The notes under the pieces are model-generated. The model did no database searches. It was not told where the DNA came from and saw only the letters and a program-made list of their open reading frames with translations. The position numbers and the translations under genes are program-made. Of a DNA stretch of 64,000 bases, positions 8,475 to 17,400 are shown piece by piece. Numbering within the stretch: position 1 is the stretch's first letter; the number at the start of each line of letters is the position of its first letter. The stretch is taken from assembly GCA_038205755.1 (NCBI GenBank), contig JBBRBN010000009.1:1-64000 (forward strand), in the 5' to 3' direction. The DNA is from JANNWF01 sp038205755. Its GTDB lineage: Bacteria; Pseudomonadota; Gammaproteobacteria; Xanthomonadales; Xanthomonadaceae.

Positions 8475-9815
8475 ATGCCCCTGCTCGCCCTCGGAATCAA
8501 TCATCAGACCGCCCCGGTGGCACTGCGGGAGCAGGTGGCGTTTGCCGCCGAAGCCATTCCTGCGGCGCTTTCGGAGCTGCTGGCGCTGCGCGGCGTGCGC
8601 GAGGCCGTGCTGCTGTCGACCTGCAACCGCACCGAGGTCTATTGTTCCATTGAGCCGGGCGCTGAACGGGTTCCGGAGGGCTGGCTGGCTGCGCATCACG
8701 CCCTGCCGGACGAGCAGCTGCAGACCTACCTGTATCGCCACAACAACGCTGCTGCAGTGCGCCACCTGTTCCGGGTCGCCACCGGTCTCGATTCGCTGGT
8801 GCTGGGCGAGCCCCAGGTGCTGGGCCAGGTCAAAGAGGCCTACCAGCTGGCGCGCCGTGCCAACGCGCTGAAGACGCCATTGGACCGGCTTTTCCAGAAT
8901 GGATTTGCAGTGGCAAAGCGGGTTCGCACCGACACCCGCATCGGCGCTAATCCGGTCTCGGTGGCATTCGCGGCGGTCAAACTGGCGCAGCAGGTGTTTG
9001 CCGAACTGGACCGCGCCACCGTTCTGCTGATCGGTGCCGGCGATACCATTGAGCTGGCCGGCCGGCACCTGGCCGACCAGCAGGTTCGCCGTCTGCTGGT
9101 TGCCAACCGCACGCTCGCTCACGCGCAGGCGCTGGCGACCCGGTTCGGCGGCTACGCGCTCTCGCTGGATGAACTCGGCCGCCACCTCGGCGAGGCCGAC
9201 ATCGTGATCTCCGCCACCGCCAGTCGCGACCCGGTGCTCAGCGTCGCTGCCGTGCGCCAGGCGCTGCGGGCGCGTCGCCAGCGGCCGATGTTCCTGCTTG
9301 ATCTGGCGGTGCCGCGAGACATCGAATCGGCAGTGGGGGCGCTCGACAATGCCTACCTCTACACCGTTGACGACCTCGACCGGGTGATCGAGGACAACCG
9401 ACGCTCGCGGCGCGAGGCTGCCGAACAGGCCGAAGCCATCATCGAGCTGCAGGTCGAACACTTTTTGGCCTGGTGGCAGGCCAGCGACCGGATCGACGCG
9501 CTGCGCTCACTGCGCCAGCGTGGCGAGGCCGAGCGTGACGCGGTGCTGGCGCGCGCGCAGGCCATGCTGGCGCAGGGTCGCTCGCCGGCGCAGGCGCTGG
9601 CCTACCTGGCGCACACGCTGACCAACAAGCTGCTGCATACGCCCAGTGCCAACCTGAGGGCGGCCGCCCTGCGCGGTGATGCCGAGCTTTTGAACGCGGC
9701 CGAGCGTCTGTTCCGCTCCGACGCCACCGAGGCCAGCGATATCGAAGCCGACCACACCATCCCGGACTACCCGCACGCCGATGAGCCTCAGCCCCAGCAT
9801 CCGCCGCAAGCTTGA
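8475..9815 (+). CDS. hemA: Glutamyl-tRNA reductase
   Basis: HemA reduces glutamyl-tRNA to glutamate-1-semialdehyde, the first committed step of tetrapyrrole synthesis in the C5 pathway. The 446-residue protein begins MPLLALGINHQTAPV, has the catalytic cysteine C50 in STCNRTE, the substrate segment GLDSLVLGEPQVLGQVK, the NADPH-binding GAGDTIELAGRHL and the C-terminal dimerisation helices. An in-frame extension of 22 codons upstream was rejected because E. coli HemA starts at the equivalent methionine. The gene diverges from the TPR-lolB operon across a 96-bp gap and overlaps prfA by 35 bp. Confidence 0.97.
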   Translation: MPLLALGINHQTAPVALREQVAFAAEAIPAALSELLALRGVREAVLLSTCNRTEVYCSIEPGAERVPEGWLAAHHALPDEQLQTYLYRHNNAAAVRHLFRVATGLDSLVLGEPQVLGQVKEAYQLARRANALKTPLDRLFQNGFAVAKRVRTDTRIGANPVSVAFAAVKLAQQVFAELDRATVLLIGAGDTIELAGRHLADQQVRRLLVANRTLAHAQALATRFGGYALSLDELGRHLGEADIVISATASRDPVLSVAAVRQALRARRQRPMFLLDLAVPRDIESAVGALDNAYLYTVDDLDRVIEDNRRSRREAAEQAEAIIELQVEHFLAWWQASDRIDALRSLRQRGEAERDAVLARAQAMLAQGRSPAQALAYLAHTLTNKLLHTPSANLRAAALRGDAELLNAAERLFRSDATEASDIEADHTIPDYPHADEPQPQHPPQA

Positions 9816-10866
9816 ATCCTTGACTGAACGTCACGAGGAGGTCGGGCGGATGCTTGCCGAACCCGACGTCGCCGCCGACAACCAGCGCTTCCGCGAGCTT
9901 TCGCGCGAGTACGCCCAGCTGCAGCCGGTCAGCGCGCAGCTGGCCGAGCTTGATCGCGCACTTGGGGATCTCGCGGCGGCCAAGGCGATGCGCTCGGACC
10001 CAGAACTTGCCGAGCTGGCCGACGCCGAAGTCACCACCCAACAGCAGCGGCTGGAGCAACTCGGCAAGACGCTACGCCTGCTCCTGCTGCCGGCCGACAG
10101 TCGCGACCAGGCCAACCTGTTTCTGGAGATCCGTGCCGGCACCGGCGGCGACGAGGCGGCGATCTTCGCCGGTGACCTGTTCCGCATGTACTCGCGCTTT
10201 GCGGAGCGTCAGCGCTGGAGCGTCGAGATGGTTTCCTCCAGCGAAGGCGAGCACGGCGGGTTCAAGGAAGTCATCGCGCGGGTCGAAGGCGCTGGCGCAT
10301 TCGCACGCATGAAGTTTGAATCCGGCACCCACCGGGTGCAGCGGGTGCCGGCGACCGAGTCGCAGGGCCGCATCCACACGTCGGCTGCCACGGTCGCGAT
10401 CCTGCCCGAGCTGGACGACATCGAGGAGGTCGTGATCAGTCCGGCCGACCTCAAGGTCGACACCTTTCGCGCGTCGGGCGCCGGTGGCCAGCACGTGAAC
10501 AAAACCGACTCGGCGATCCGCATGACCCACCTGCCGAGCGGCATCATCGTCGAGTGCCAGGACGAGCGCAGCCAGCACAAGAATCGCGCGCGCGCACTGT
10601 CGCTGCTGAAGGCCAAGCTGATGGACGAGCAGCGCAGCAAGCAGGCGCAGACCCAGGCCGAGTCGCGCCGCCTGCAGGTTGGCTCGGGCGACCGCAGCCA
10701 GCGCATCCGCACCTATAACTTTCCGCAGGGGCGAATCACTGACCACCGGGTGGAAGGACTGACCCTGTACCGGCTGCCGGAAGCCATGGAGGGTGATCTC
10801 GATGAGCTGATCGGCCGGCTGACCGAGGAATACCAGGCCGACCAGCTCAGCGCGCTGGGTGACTAA
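9781..10866 (+). CDS. prfA: Peptide chain release factor 1
   Basis: RF1 recognises UAA and UAG and triggers peptide release. The 361-residue protein has the codon-recognition PxT motif in RVPATESQGRIHTSA and the catalytic GGQ in GAGGQHVNKTDSA (about residue 235), with normal length and a C-terminus of the usual QADQLSALGD type. The ATG at 9781 lies inside the end of hemA, so the two genes overlap by 35 bp in different frames, which suggests coupled translation. hemA-prfA is the order seen in E. coli. Confidence 0.97.
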   Translation: MSLSPSIRRKLESLTERHEEVGRMLAEPDVAADNQRFRELSREYAQLQPVSAQLAELDRALGDLAAAKAMRSDPELAELADAEVTTQQQRLEQLGKTLRLLLLPADSRDQANLFLEIRAGTGGDEAAIFAGDLFRMYSRFAERQRWSVEMVSSSEGEHGGFKEVIARVEGAGAFARMKFESGTHRVQRVPATESQGRIHTSAATVAILPELDDIEEVVISPADLKVDTFRASGAGGQHVNKTDSAIRMTHLPSGIIVECQDERSQHKNRARALSLLKAKLMDEQRSKQAQTQAESRRLQVGSGDRSQRIRTYNFPQGRITDHRVEGLTLYRLPEAMEGDLDELIGRLTEEYQADQLSALGD

Positions 10867-10871
10867 CCCAC

Positions 10872-11459
10872 TCAGTCCTCGGTCTGGAACGAGTCGAAGA
10901 AGATCGCCGGCCGCAGGGCAACAATGGGCGTCAGCGCCTGATGACCGCGGCAGCCGGCCGGCACGCCGCAGGCCTCGATCAGAAAGGCCCGCAGGATCAC
11001 CTCCCCACGGTCGCCAGGCAGCCACGAGAACGTCAGGTCGCCGAGCGACTTGGGCACTGGCGACGTGTGGGTCGCCGCCCATTGGCCACATTCCGCCGGC
11101 AGCGGCACGTGTTGATACAGCCCGCCATCGACAACGAACTGTCCGGCGCCGCTGGAGAAATCGCGCTTGGCCCAGATCAGTACGCCCAGCGCCATCTGGG
11201 TGGACGCCGGATGCACCACTCGCACCTGCACCGGACGCCCGCTCATGTAGATCGGTCGCGTGGTCTCGAGCCGCCAGCCGGCCGGTGGCGGTGAAGCCAG
11301 TGTGGGGCTCATCGGCACCAGCGGCAACGCCGCCACGTCGCAGACTGGTGACCCGAGCGAGAAGGCGCTCGCGTTCAGCGGCACCAGCACCGCCCAGACC
11401 CAGCAGGCCAGGATCAGCCCCGCCTGGATCGCGCCCTTATGGCCGACTACGTCACTCAT
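10872..11459 (-). CDS. Exported protein with Reeler-like domain
   Basis: The 195-residue protein has a signal peptide (AGLILACWVWAVLVPLNASA) and a mature beta-rich domain. The layout, with TRPIYMSGRPVQVRV, then a long hydrophobic strand MALGVLIWAKRDF, then THTSPVPKSLGDLTFSWLP and a closing VILRAFLIEACGV, resembles Reelin/Reeler-type domains. That assignment rests on pattern resemblance only. Cysteines in CDV, ECG, EAC and GCR suggest disulphides. The start at 11459 was chosen because it gives a clean signal peptide; the frame is open further upstream. It converges on prfA with a 5-bp gap. Confidence 0.6.
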   Translation of the reverse strand: MSDVVGHKGAIQAGLILACWVWAVLVPLNASAFSLGSPVCDVAALPLVPMSPTLASPPPAGWRLETTRPIYMSGRPVQVRVVHPASTQMALGVLIWAKRDFSSGAGQFVVDGGLYQHVPLPAECGQWAATHTSPVPKSLGDLTFSWLPGDRGEVILRAFLIEACGVPAGCRGHQALTPIVALRPAIFFDSFQTED

Positions 11460-11698
11460 GCCGCGAAACCTTACCCGATTCCGATGCCAATGCTTCAGGC
11501 TTGCGGTTGACCACCTGCGCCCGCTGAGCCGTTCGGCGCGAATCCCACTTGACCTCGCTGACCTGCCTCGAACGCTGCTCCAAACGCGCATCGCATCACG
11601 TTTTTGCAATCATTGACGCAGCTAGGCTAGTCGCACGAGGCGGGGCCGGGCCGCGTGACCCGCGGCGAGCATCCGAAAACCCAGGGAGCACCCTAGAA

Positions 11699-13534
11699 AT
11701 GTCGAGGGCGAACATCAGGAAGCTGTCGAGCTGCGCCCGCTTGCTCTTGCTCCTGCTGCTGCTGAGCGGACCTGCAAGCAGCGCCACCCACATCTTCAGC
11801 GCCTCGTTCAGCGAGCCGACCGAAGGCCCGTACAGCCAGGCCGAGGCCTCGCGCTTTCTGACCCAGGCCACGTTTGGCCCCACGCTGGCCGAGATCGAGC
11901 GGCTGGCCAGCATCGGCTACCACGCTTGGCTGACCGAACAACTGAGCCGTCCGGCCTCCCGGCAGGTACCGTTTCTGGATCAGCGGGTGATGAGTTATGT
12001 CAACGCCAGCCAGCCGGTGCAGGTGTGGCAGGACGCGCGCCAGGATATCTGGTTCCGCAATGTGTTGAACGGCGAAGACCAGCTGCGCCAGCGGGTCGCA
12101 TTTGCGCTGTCGCAGATCTTCGTGATCTCCGACCAGAGCGGCGCACTGGAGGGCAATCCGACCGCCCTGGCTCACTTCTATGATCTGCTCGCCACTGGCG
12201 CCTTCGGCAACTTCCGCCAGCTGCTTGAAGAGGTGACGCTGAATCCAGCGATGGGCAGCTACCTGTCGATGATCCGCAACCGCAAGCCGGACGCGGCGCT
12301 CAACATCCGACCGGACGAGAACTACGCGCGCGAGGTCATGCAGCTGTTCTCGATCGGACTGGTTCGACTGAACAGCCAGGGCCAGCCGCTCGACGGTGAC
12401 CCGGGCACGCCTGGGGTGCAATCGATGCCCACCTACGGTCAGGAGACCATCCGCGGTTTCGCCCACGTGTTCACCGGCTGGAACTACTCGACCTGCACGC
12501 CGCCAGCGCCGGCCGACAACGACCAGGGCTTCACCTGGTGGCAGTGGCAATACTGCCCGACCGGGCCTGAAGACCAGGACTGGCGGCTGCATTCCGGCTG
12601 GCGCACGCGGATGCTGCCGTGGGGCGAAGGCACGTCGCTGGGCGTGCCCTATCACGCCAGCGCAAGCAGCAAACAGCTGCTCAACTATCCCGGAGTCGCC
12701 CTGCCCGCCGGCGTGCTGCCGGCCGGCGGTAACGCGCGCAGCAACATGCAGGCGGCGCTCGACAACGTATTCAACCATCCCAATGTCGGTCCGTTCATTG
12801 GTCGGCTGCTGATCCAGCGCCTGGTTACCAGCAATCCCTCGGCCGCCTACATTGGTCGCGTCACCGCCGCGTTCAACAACAACGGCCAGGGCGTCCGCGG
12901 CGATCTTGGCGCCGTGGTACGCAGCATCCTGCTCGATGTCGAGGCGCGCAACCTGGGGCTGGCTCCGGCCCACGCCGGCAAACTGCGCGAGCCGCTGCTG
13001 CGTATCACCCAGCTGTGGCGAGCGCTGGACGCGCGCTCGAATGCCGGAAACGTCAATGAGGGCTGGCCCGACTACTACGGCGCGCAAGCGGTGCAGCGGT
13101 CGCCCACGGTGTTCAACTTCTATCTGCCCAACTACGGACTGCCGGGCGAGATCGCGACGCTTGGTCTGGTTTCGCCGGAGTTCCAGATCACCACCGACAC
13201 CTACATCACCCGGCTCACCAATGAGCTTGGCGGCAAGGTGTTCTGGATGTGGCGAGGCAATCCTGGGCTCGGCCAGTGGGACCCGGTGCAGATCGACATT
13301 GCGCCCTACGTGGCCAGCGCGCACCAGATCGACCGGATGATCGACCGCTTCGACCTGCTGTTCATGGGCAGGCAGATGTCGCTGCCGATGTACCTGCTGC
13401 TGCGGACCCACTTGAACGACATCAGCATTGCCAATGTGTCGTGGGATCCGGGTGGCGCGAACGGTCGCCGCGAGCGCGTGCAGGACGCGCTATGGCTGAT
13501 CCTGACCTCCCCTGAATACGTCGTGGAACGCTAA
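11699..13534 (+). CDS. DUF1800 family secreted protein
   Basis: This 611-residue protein belongs to DUF1800, a family of exported proteins of unknown activity. It has a signal peptide with a run of eight leucines near residues 16-23, the family opening ASRFLTQATFGPT with I-x-x-L-x-x-x-G-Y-x-x-W-L-x-x-Q, the segment DQLRQRVAFALSQIFVIS and the hallmark DENYAREVMQLFSIGL. The start ATG at 11699 was preferred over the open upstream frame because the signal peptide begins there. Its stop codon overlaps the ATG of the next gene as TAATG, so the two are translated together, the standard DUF1800-DUF1501 pairing. Confidence 0.92.
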   Translation: MSRANIRKLSSCARLLLLLLLLSGPASSATHIFSASFSEPTEGPYSQAEASRFLTQATFGPTLAEIERLASIGYHAWLTEQLSRPASRQVPFLDQRVMSYVNASQPVQVWQDARQDIWFRNVLNGEDQLRQRVAFALSQIFVISDQSGALEGNPTALAHFYDLLATGAFGNFRQLLEEVTLNPAMGSYLSMIRNRKPDAALNIRPDENYAREVMQLFSIGLVRLNSQGQPLDGDPGTPGVQSMPTYGQETIRGFAHVFTGWNYSTCTPPAPADNDQGFTWWQWQYCPTGPEDQDWRLHSGWRTRMLPWGEGTSLGVPYHASASSKQLLNYPGVALPAGVLPAGGNARSNMQAALDNVFNHPNVGPFIGRLLIQRLVTSNPSAAYIGRVTAAFNNNGQGVRGDLGAVVRSILLDVEARNLGLAPAHAGKLREPLLRITQLWRALDARSNAGNVNEGWPDYYGAQAVQRSPTVFNFYLPNYGLPGEIATLGLVSPEFQITTDTYITRLTNELGGKVFWMWRGNPGLGQWDPVQIDIAPYVASAHQIDRMIDRFDLLFMGRQMSLPMYLLLRTHLNDISIANVSWDPGGANGRRERVQDALWLILTSPEYVVER

Positions 13535-15033
13535 TGACATCGCTACGTCGCCGGGAATTCATCCGCCGCAGCCTGTGTGCCACCGCCGGCAGTGCGGCGT
13601 TTGCCGCCATGCTCGGCAAGCTGGAGCTGGCCCAGGCGCAGTCTGCCGTGCGCGGCAGTCTGCTCGGCGGCGCGCCCGATTACCGGGCCTTGGTGTGCAT
13701 CTATCTTTACGGCGGCAACGACTGCTTCAACACCATTATTCCGCGCGACGCCGGCTACGCCACCTATTCCGCAACCCGCGGCGGTATTGCGCTGCCGCAG
13801 GCGTCGCTGCTGCCGCTGAACACCGCTGAGACGCCGCTGGGTGGCGGCCAGTTCGGCCTGCATCCGGCCATGCCCGGCCTGCAGAGCCTGTTCAACAGCG
13901 GCCGCGCCGCCGTCATCGCCAACGCCGGGCCGCTGGTGCGGCCGGTCAACAAGGCGCTTTACGAGACGCCCGGCACCGCGCTGCCGGCCCAGCTGTTCTC
14001 TCATTCTGACCAGAGCGTTCAGTGGCAGACGCCGCGTGCCGACACCACGGCGCGAACTGGCTGGGGCGGGCGGCTGGCTGACATCTTCGCCGGCGACAAC
14101 GGCAACCCGACCCTGTCGATGAACGTCTCACTGGACGGCGACAACGTGTTCCAGGCCGGCATCGACGTTTCGCCTTACTTCATGTCGGCACAGGGCGTCG
14201 AGCGCATCGACCTGGTCAATACTGGCCTGCCCAACTGCGGCAACGGTGACAGCGGCTGGAATCGGCGACGCTGCCTGACCTTCAACGCCCTGCTTAACCG
14301 CCAGTACGCCCATCCGTTCCAGCGCGCCTACGCCAGCAAGGTACAGGCGACCATGGCCGTGTCGGCCGAGCTGCAGGCAGCGCTGGCGACCCAGCCCGAC
14401 ACCGATGCGGTCTATCGACCGTTCTGGGATGCCCACGGACTTGCGTGGAATCCGGCCAACCTGGCCGAGTTGCCGAGGCTGGCAGCGCAGCTGCTGATGA
14501 TCGCCCGCGTCATGCGGGTGCGCGGGCTGCTGCAGATGAACCGGCAGCTGTTCTTTGCCGGCATCGGCGGCTTCGATACCCATGATACTCAGCTGCCGGA
14601 TCACGTCCCGCTGCTGGCCGACCTGTCGCAATCACTGAAGGCGTTCTATGACGTGCTGGACACCCCAGCCTTCAATCTTGGCAGCCAGGTCACCACGTTC
14701 ACCGCCTCGGAGTTCGGCCGCACCCTGAGCAGCAACGGCGACGGCACCGATCACGGCTGGGGCGGTCACCACTTCGTGGTCGGTAACTCGGTGCGCGGCG
14801 CCCGCATTTACGGCCGCATGCCCAACCTGGCGGCCGGCAGTGGTAATCCTGACAACGCCGGCTGGGGCCAGATCATCCCTACCCTGTCGGTCGATCAGTA
14901 CGCCGCCACCCTGTCCAGCTGGTACGGCCTACATGCCGACGATCGCGACGCCATCTTCCCCAACCTGGTCCACATGAATGGCCCGCTGCTGTCGATCGCC
15001 GGACCCAACCTTGGCTTCATGAACCCGATTTGA
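13534..15033 (+). CDS. DUF1501 family Tat-exported protein
   Basis: This 499-residue protein carries a twin-arginine signal (SLRRREFIRRSL followed by a short hydrophobic stretch), so it is exported folded, possibly with a cofactor. The body matches DUF1501, a family related to the alkaline phosphatase/sulfatase fold, with LVCIYLYGGNDCFNTIIP near the N-terminus and the C-terminal block TASEFGRTLSSNGDGTDHGWGG typical of the family. It is translationally coupled to the DUF1800 gene by a TAATG overlap. Its 3' end overlaps the convergent carbonic anhydrase gene by 17 bp. The substrate is unknown. Confidence 0.93.
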   Translation: MTSLRRREFIRRSLCATAGSAAFAAMLGKLELAQAQSAVRGSLLGGAPDYRALVCIYLYGGNDCFNTIIPRDAGYATYSATRGGIALPQASLLPLNTAETPLGGGQFGLHPAMPGLQSLFNSGRAAVIANAGPLVRPVNKALYETPGTALPAQLFSHSDQSVQWQTPRADTTARTGWGGRLADIFAGDNGNPTLSMNVSLDGDNVFQAGIDVSPYFMSAQGVERIDLVNTGLPNCGNGDSGWNRRRCLTFNALLNRQYAHPFQRAYASKVQATMAVSAELQAALATQPDTDAVYRPFWDAHGLAWNPANLAELPRLAAQLLMIARVMRVRGLLQMNRQLFFAGIGGFDTHDTQLPDHVPLLADLSQSLKAFYDVLDTPAFNLGSQVTTFTASEFGRTLSSNGDGTDHGWGGHHFVVGNSVRGARIYGRMPNLAAGSGNPDNAGWGQIIPTLSVDQYAATLSSWYGLHADDRDAIFPNLVHMNGPLLSIAGPNLGFMNPI

Positions 15034-15664
15034 GGCCGGCCGCCGCTGGCACGCCATCGAAGAAGTCCACCACCCCGGTCTCCCGCGAGTACTCGGCACC
15101 GACCACCAGCAGGTCACCGCGGGCGATCAGGCTTTCCAGGAACTCCGACCCGCGGCGCAGCTGGTTGGCCGCCGCCCGCACGTTGGCGCGCACCGCATGG
15201 GCCAGCAGACGCTCGGGATCCGCCCGCAGTTCGGTTGCCAGCAGCGGTTCGACCGCCGGACGGATGCGCTCGACGATCGATCCCACGTGCCGCCACGGAT
15301 GGGCGCTCGAATGCTGGATGCCCTCGAGCGTCGCGATCACCGCGCCGCAGCGCGAGTGGCCCAGCACTACCACCCGCCGGCTCGCATAGCGCTCGGCGGC
15401 AAACTCGATGCTGCCGATCTGCGACGGCGCCACGATGTTTCCGGCGATACGGATGACGAACAGGTCACCCAGACCCTGATCAAACACGATTTCGGCCGGC
15501 ACCCGGGAATCCGAGCAGCCCAGGATGATGGCGAAGGGCTCCTGGCCCGCCGCCAGCTCGCGACGCCGGGCGCGATCGGTGGTGGTCGGGTCACTGAGCA
15601 GATCATCGATGAACCGCACGTTGCCCTCGCGCAGTCGGTTCAGCGCATCGGTGGCGGTAAGCAT
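15017..15664 (-). CDS. Beta-class carbonic anhydrase
   Basis: The 215-residue protein interconverts CO2 and bicarbonate. The zinc ligands of the beta class are present: C50 with the catalytic D52-R54 dyad in CSDSR, and H103/C106 in GHSRCGAV. The segment DLFVIRIAGNIV between them is also typical. Length is normal for the family. Its last 17 bp overlap the convergent DUF1501 gene. There is no signal peptide, so it acts in the cytoplasm. Confidence 0.95.
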   Translation of the reverse strand: MLTATDALNRLREGNVRFIDDLLSDPTTTDRARRRELAAGQEPFAIILGCSDSRVPAEIVFDQGLGDLFVIRIAGNIVAPSQIGSIEFAAERYASRRVVVLGHSRCGAVIATLEGIQHSSAHPWRHVGSIVERIRPAVEPLLATELRADPERLLAHAVRANVRAAANQLRRGSEFLESLIARGDLLVVGAEYSRETGVVDFFDGVPAAAGLKSGS

Positions 15665-15858
15665 TGCGCTGATCCCCCAGCGAGGACGGTCATGGATCGC
15701 GGCGCGTATGGTCGCGGATGCGAGGCGTTCATGTCTTGATCAGGCGTGGGCCAACGGCTCAGCAACCCATTTCAGGAGGGATGGTCAGCTGTACCGGTCA
15801 GGCTCGGGAGGCGATGCTGTCTCCACCCACCGGATGCACCACCCATCCTGCGCTCGCC

Positions 15859-16350
15859 TCAGCCGGCCCGACTGAAATTCCACGACTGCACACGGCCGCT
15901 GGAATAGGGCATGACGCCATGGAATGCCCGAGGGTCGGCGTCAAAGACCAGCGGCAGGAAATGCTGATCTCCCTCCCACATCGGCAGCTGCGGCAGGCGG
16001 TCGCGCGGCACCCACTGCAGCTCGCCTTCGTGATTGCCGGCGCGCGAGGTGCCGCTGAACGCTTCGATCAGAAAGATGAAGCCGAACCAGTCCTCACCAT
16101 TTTTTCCGAATCCGGGCCAGTTGATCGTGCCGCGCAGGCGCATGCGTTCGCACACGATGCCCGCTTCCTCTTCAATCTCGCGGCGCATCCCGTGGACCAC
16201 GTCCTCGCCGGGCTCGAGCTTTCCGCCCAGCCCGTTGTACTTGCCGAAGTGCTCGTCCTGTGGTCGCGCATTGCGATGGATCAGCAGAACCTGCTGTTGA
16301 TCGGGTGACAGCACGTAGCCAAGGGTGGCGAGGATCGGGGTGTAGCGCAT
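15859..16350 (-). CDS. Nudix hydrolase (MutT-like 8-oxo-dGTPase type)
   Basis: The 163-residue protein has a complete Nudix box, G-x5-E-x7-REIEEEAGI, starting at the second glycine of LGGKLEPGED. The N-terminal RYTPILATLGYVL and the downstream W-x-x-x-D-x-L-P-x-L-P-x-W-E-G-D pattern resemble the 8-oxo-dGTP diphosphatase group of eukaryotic MTH1 type and related bacterial proteins. It would clean oxidised nucleotides from the pool, but the exact substrate is inferred. It is a single gene. The 195 bp between it and the carbonic anhydrase show nothing recognisable. Confidence 0.88.
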   Translation of the reverse strand: MRYTPILATLGYVLSPDQQQVLLIHRNARPQDEHFGKYNGLGGKLEPGEDVVHGMRREIEEEAGIVCERMRLRGTINWPGFGKNGEDWFGFIFLIEAFSGTSRAGNHEGELQWVPRDRLPQLPMWEGDQHFLPLVFDADPRAFHGVMPYSSGRVQSWNFSRAG

Positions 16351-16499
16351 GACGTCGGCTATCCGGCATTGTCAGCGGCGAAGTCTAGCCCGCAGCGTCG
16401 GCGCCGGAGCCATCCATGCTGCGGTGCGCCGGAGCGACGGATCTGATATCGGACGGATGCAGAAGCGGTGTTCCACGCTGATTGCGCGCCTCAGCTTGA

Positions 16500-16755
16500 T
16501 CGGCTATCGCATGGCGACCGGCCGACGAACGGATCGTGTTCATCGCCCATCTCGATTACCTTGGATTAGGCGCCGAGGTCAACCGCGACGCGATCTACAG
16601 CGGCGCGCTGGACAACGCGCTCGGGGTGGGCCTGCTGCTGGAGACCGCGCGACTCGCTCAAGCGGGACCCGCCACCGCCCGTGGACGGCTGTATTTCCGC
16701 TCACGACCGAGGAAAAGGGCTTGCTGGGCGCCGAGCACTGCACGTCATCACCCAT
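16500..16755 (+). pseudogene. Remnant of an M28-family aminopeptidase
   Basis: From 16536 the frame reads FIAHLDYLGLG, then DAIYSGALDNALGVGLLLE, which is the metal-binding core of M28 zinc aminopeptidases (normally HLDHLG and GALDNASG). The similarity then moves to another frame, where LTTEEKGLLGAEH continues the motif that normally contains the catalytic E-E. There is no start, no N-terminal domain and no C-terminal half, so this is a frameshifted internal fragment. The remaining sequence from 16351 to folA shows only a short TGTAGGAGC-type repeat motif near 16790. Confidence 0.7.
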
Positions 16756-16855
16756 GTCCACACACAACTCCCGCCGAAGCAAAGCTGCTGTAGGAGCACG
16801 GGCTGGCGCGATGCTTCTGGCGTCATCACGAGCGACAGCGCGCCGAGCGGCGCGC

Positions 16856-17380
16856 CTACGCCCGCCGCTGCGCAGCCAGCTGATCGCCCATCACTCGTCG
16901 ATAGTCGATGAAGCTGAAGGCCAGCGCGTGGCGCGCGTCGGCGGGGTGATCGATGCGCGATTCGATCTGCCAGTCGGTCGCGCTGAAGGCGGGAAAAAAG
17001 GCGTCGGCGCCGACCACCTCGGTATCGACATGCGTGAGGTGCAGCGCGGTGGCGTGCGGCAGGCACAGCGCGTAGATCTGGCCGCCGCCGATCACGCACA
17101 GGCGCGGGCCGTCGGCGACTTCCACGAGTGCGGCAGCCAGCGAACCGACCGCCTGCATGTCGGCGAACGGGGCCGATTCGCTGCGCGTGAGCACCAGGTT
17201 GCGCCGACCGGGCAATGCACGGCCCAGCGACTGCGCGGTCTTGCGACCCATCAGCAGCGGATGGCCAAGCGTGAGCGCCTTGAAGCGCTTCAGATCGTCC
17301 GGAAGGCGCCAGGGCAGCGCGTTGTCGCGGCCGATGGCACGCTGCCGGTCGAGCGCCGCGATCAGAACAATCTCAGGCAT
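16856..17380 (-). CDS. folA: Dihydrofolate reductase
   Basis: DHFR regenerates tetrahydrofolate with NADPH. The 174-residue protein has the N-terminal IVLIAALDRQRAIGRDNALPW, the active-site DLKRFKALTLGHPLLMGRKT and the NADPH segment RLCVIGGGQIYAL, with the length normal for bacterial type I enzymes. It follows thyA after a 20-bp gap on the same strand, which fits their biochemistry because thymidylate synthase produces the dihydrofolate that FolA recycles. Confidence 0.97.
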   Translation of the reverse strand: MPEIVLIAALDRQRAIGRDNALPWRLPDDLKRFKALTLGHPLLMGRKTAQSLGRALPGRRNLVLTRSESAPFADMQAVGSLAAALVEVADGPRLCVIGGGQIYALCLPHATALHLTHVDTEVVGADAFFPAFSATDWQIESRIDHPADARHALAFSFIDYRRVMGDQLAAQRRA

Positions 17381-17400
17381 GTGCAGAACGCCAGCCCAGG

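Noticed and set aside
8379..9461. The TPR reading frame continues backwards through hemA as a 909-codon open frame.
   Set aside because: It is antisense to the clearly conserved hemA gene, and a signal peptide and start codon exist at 8378.
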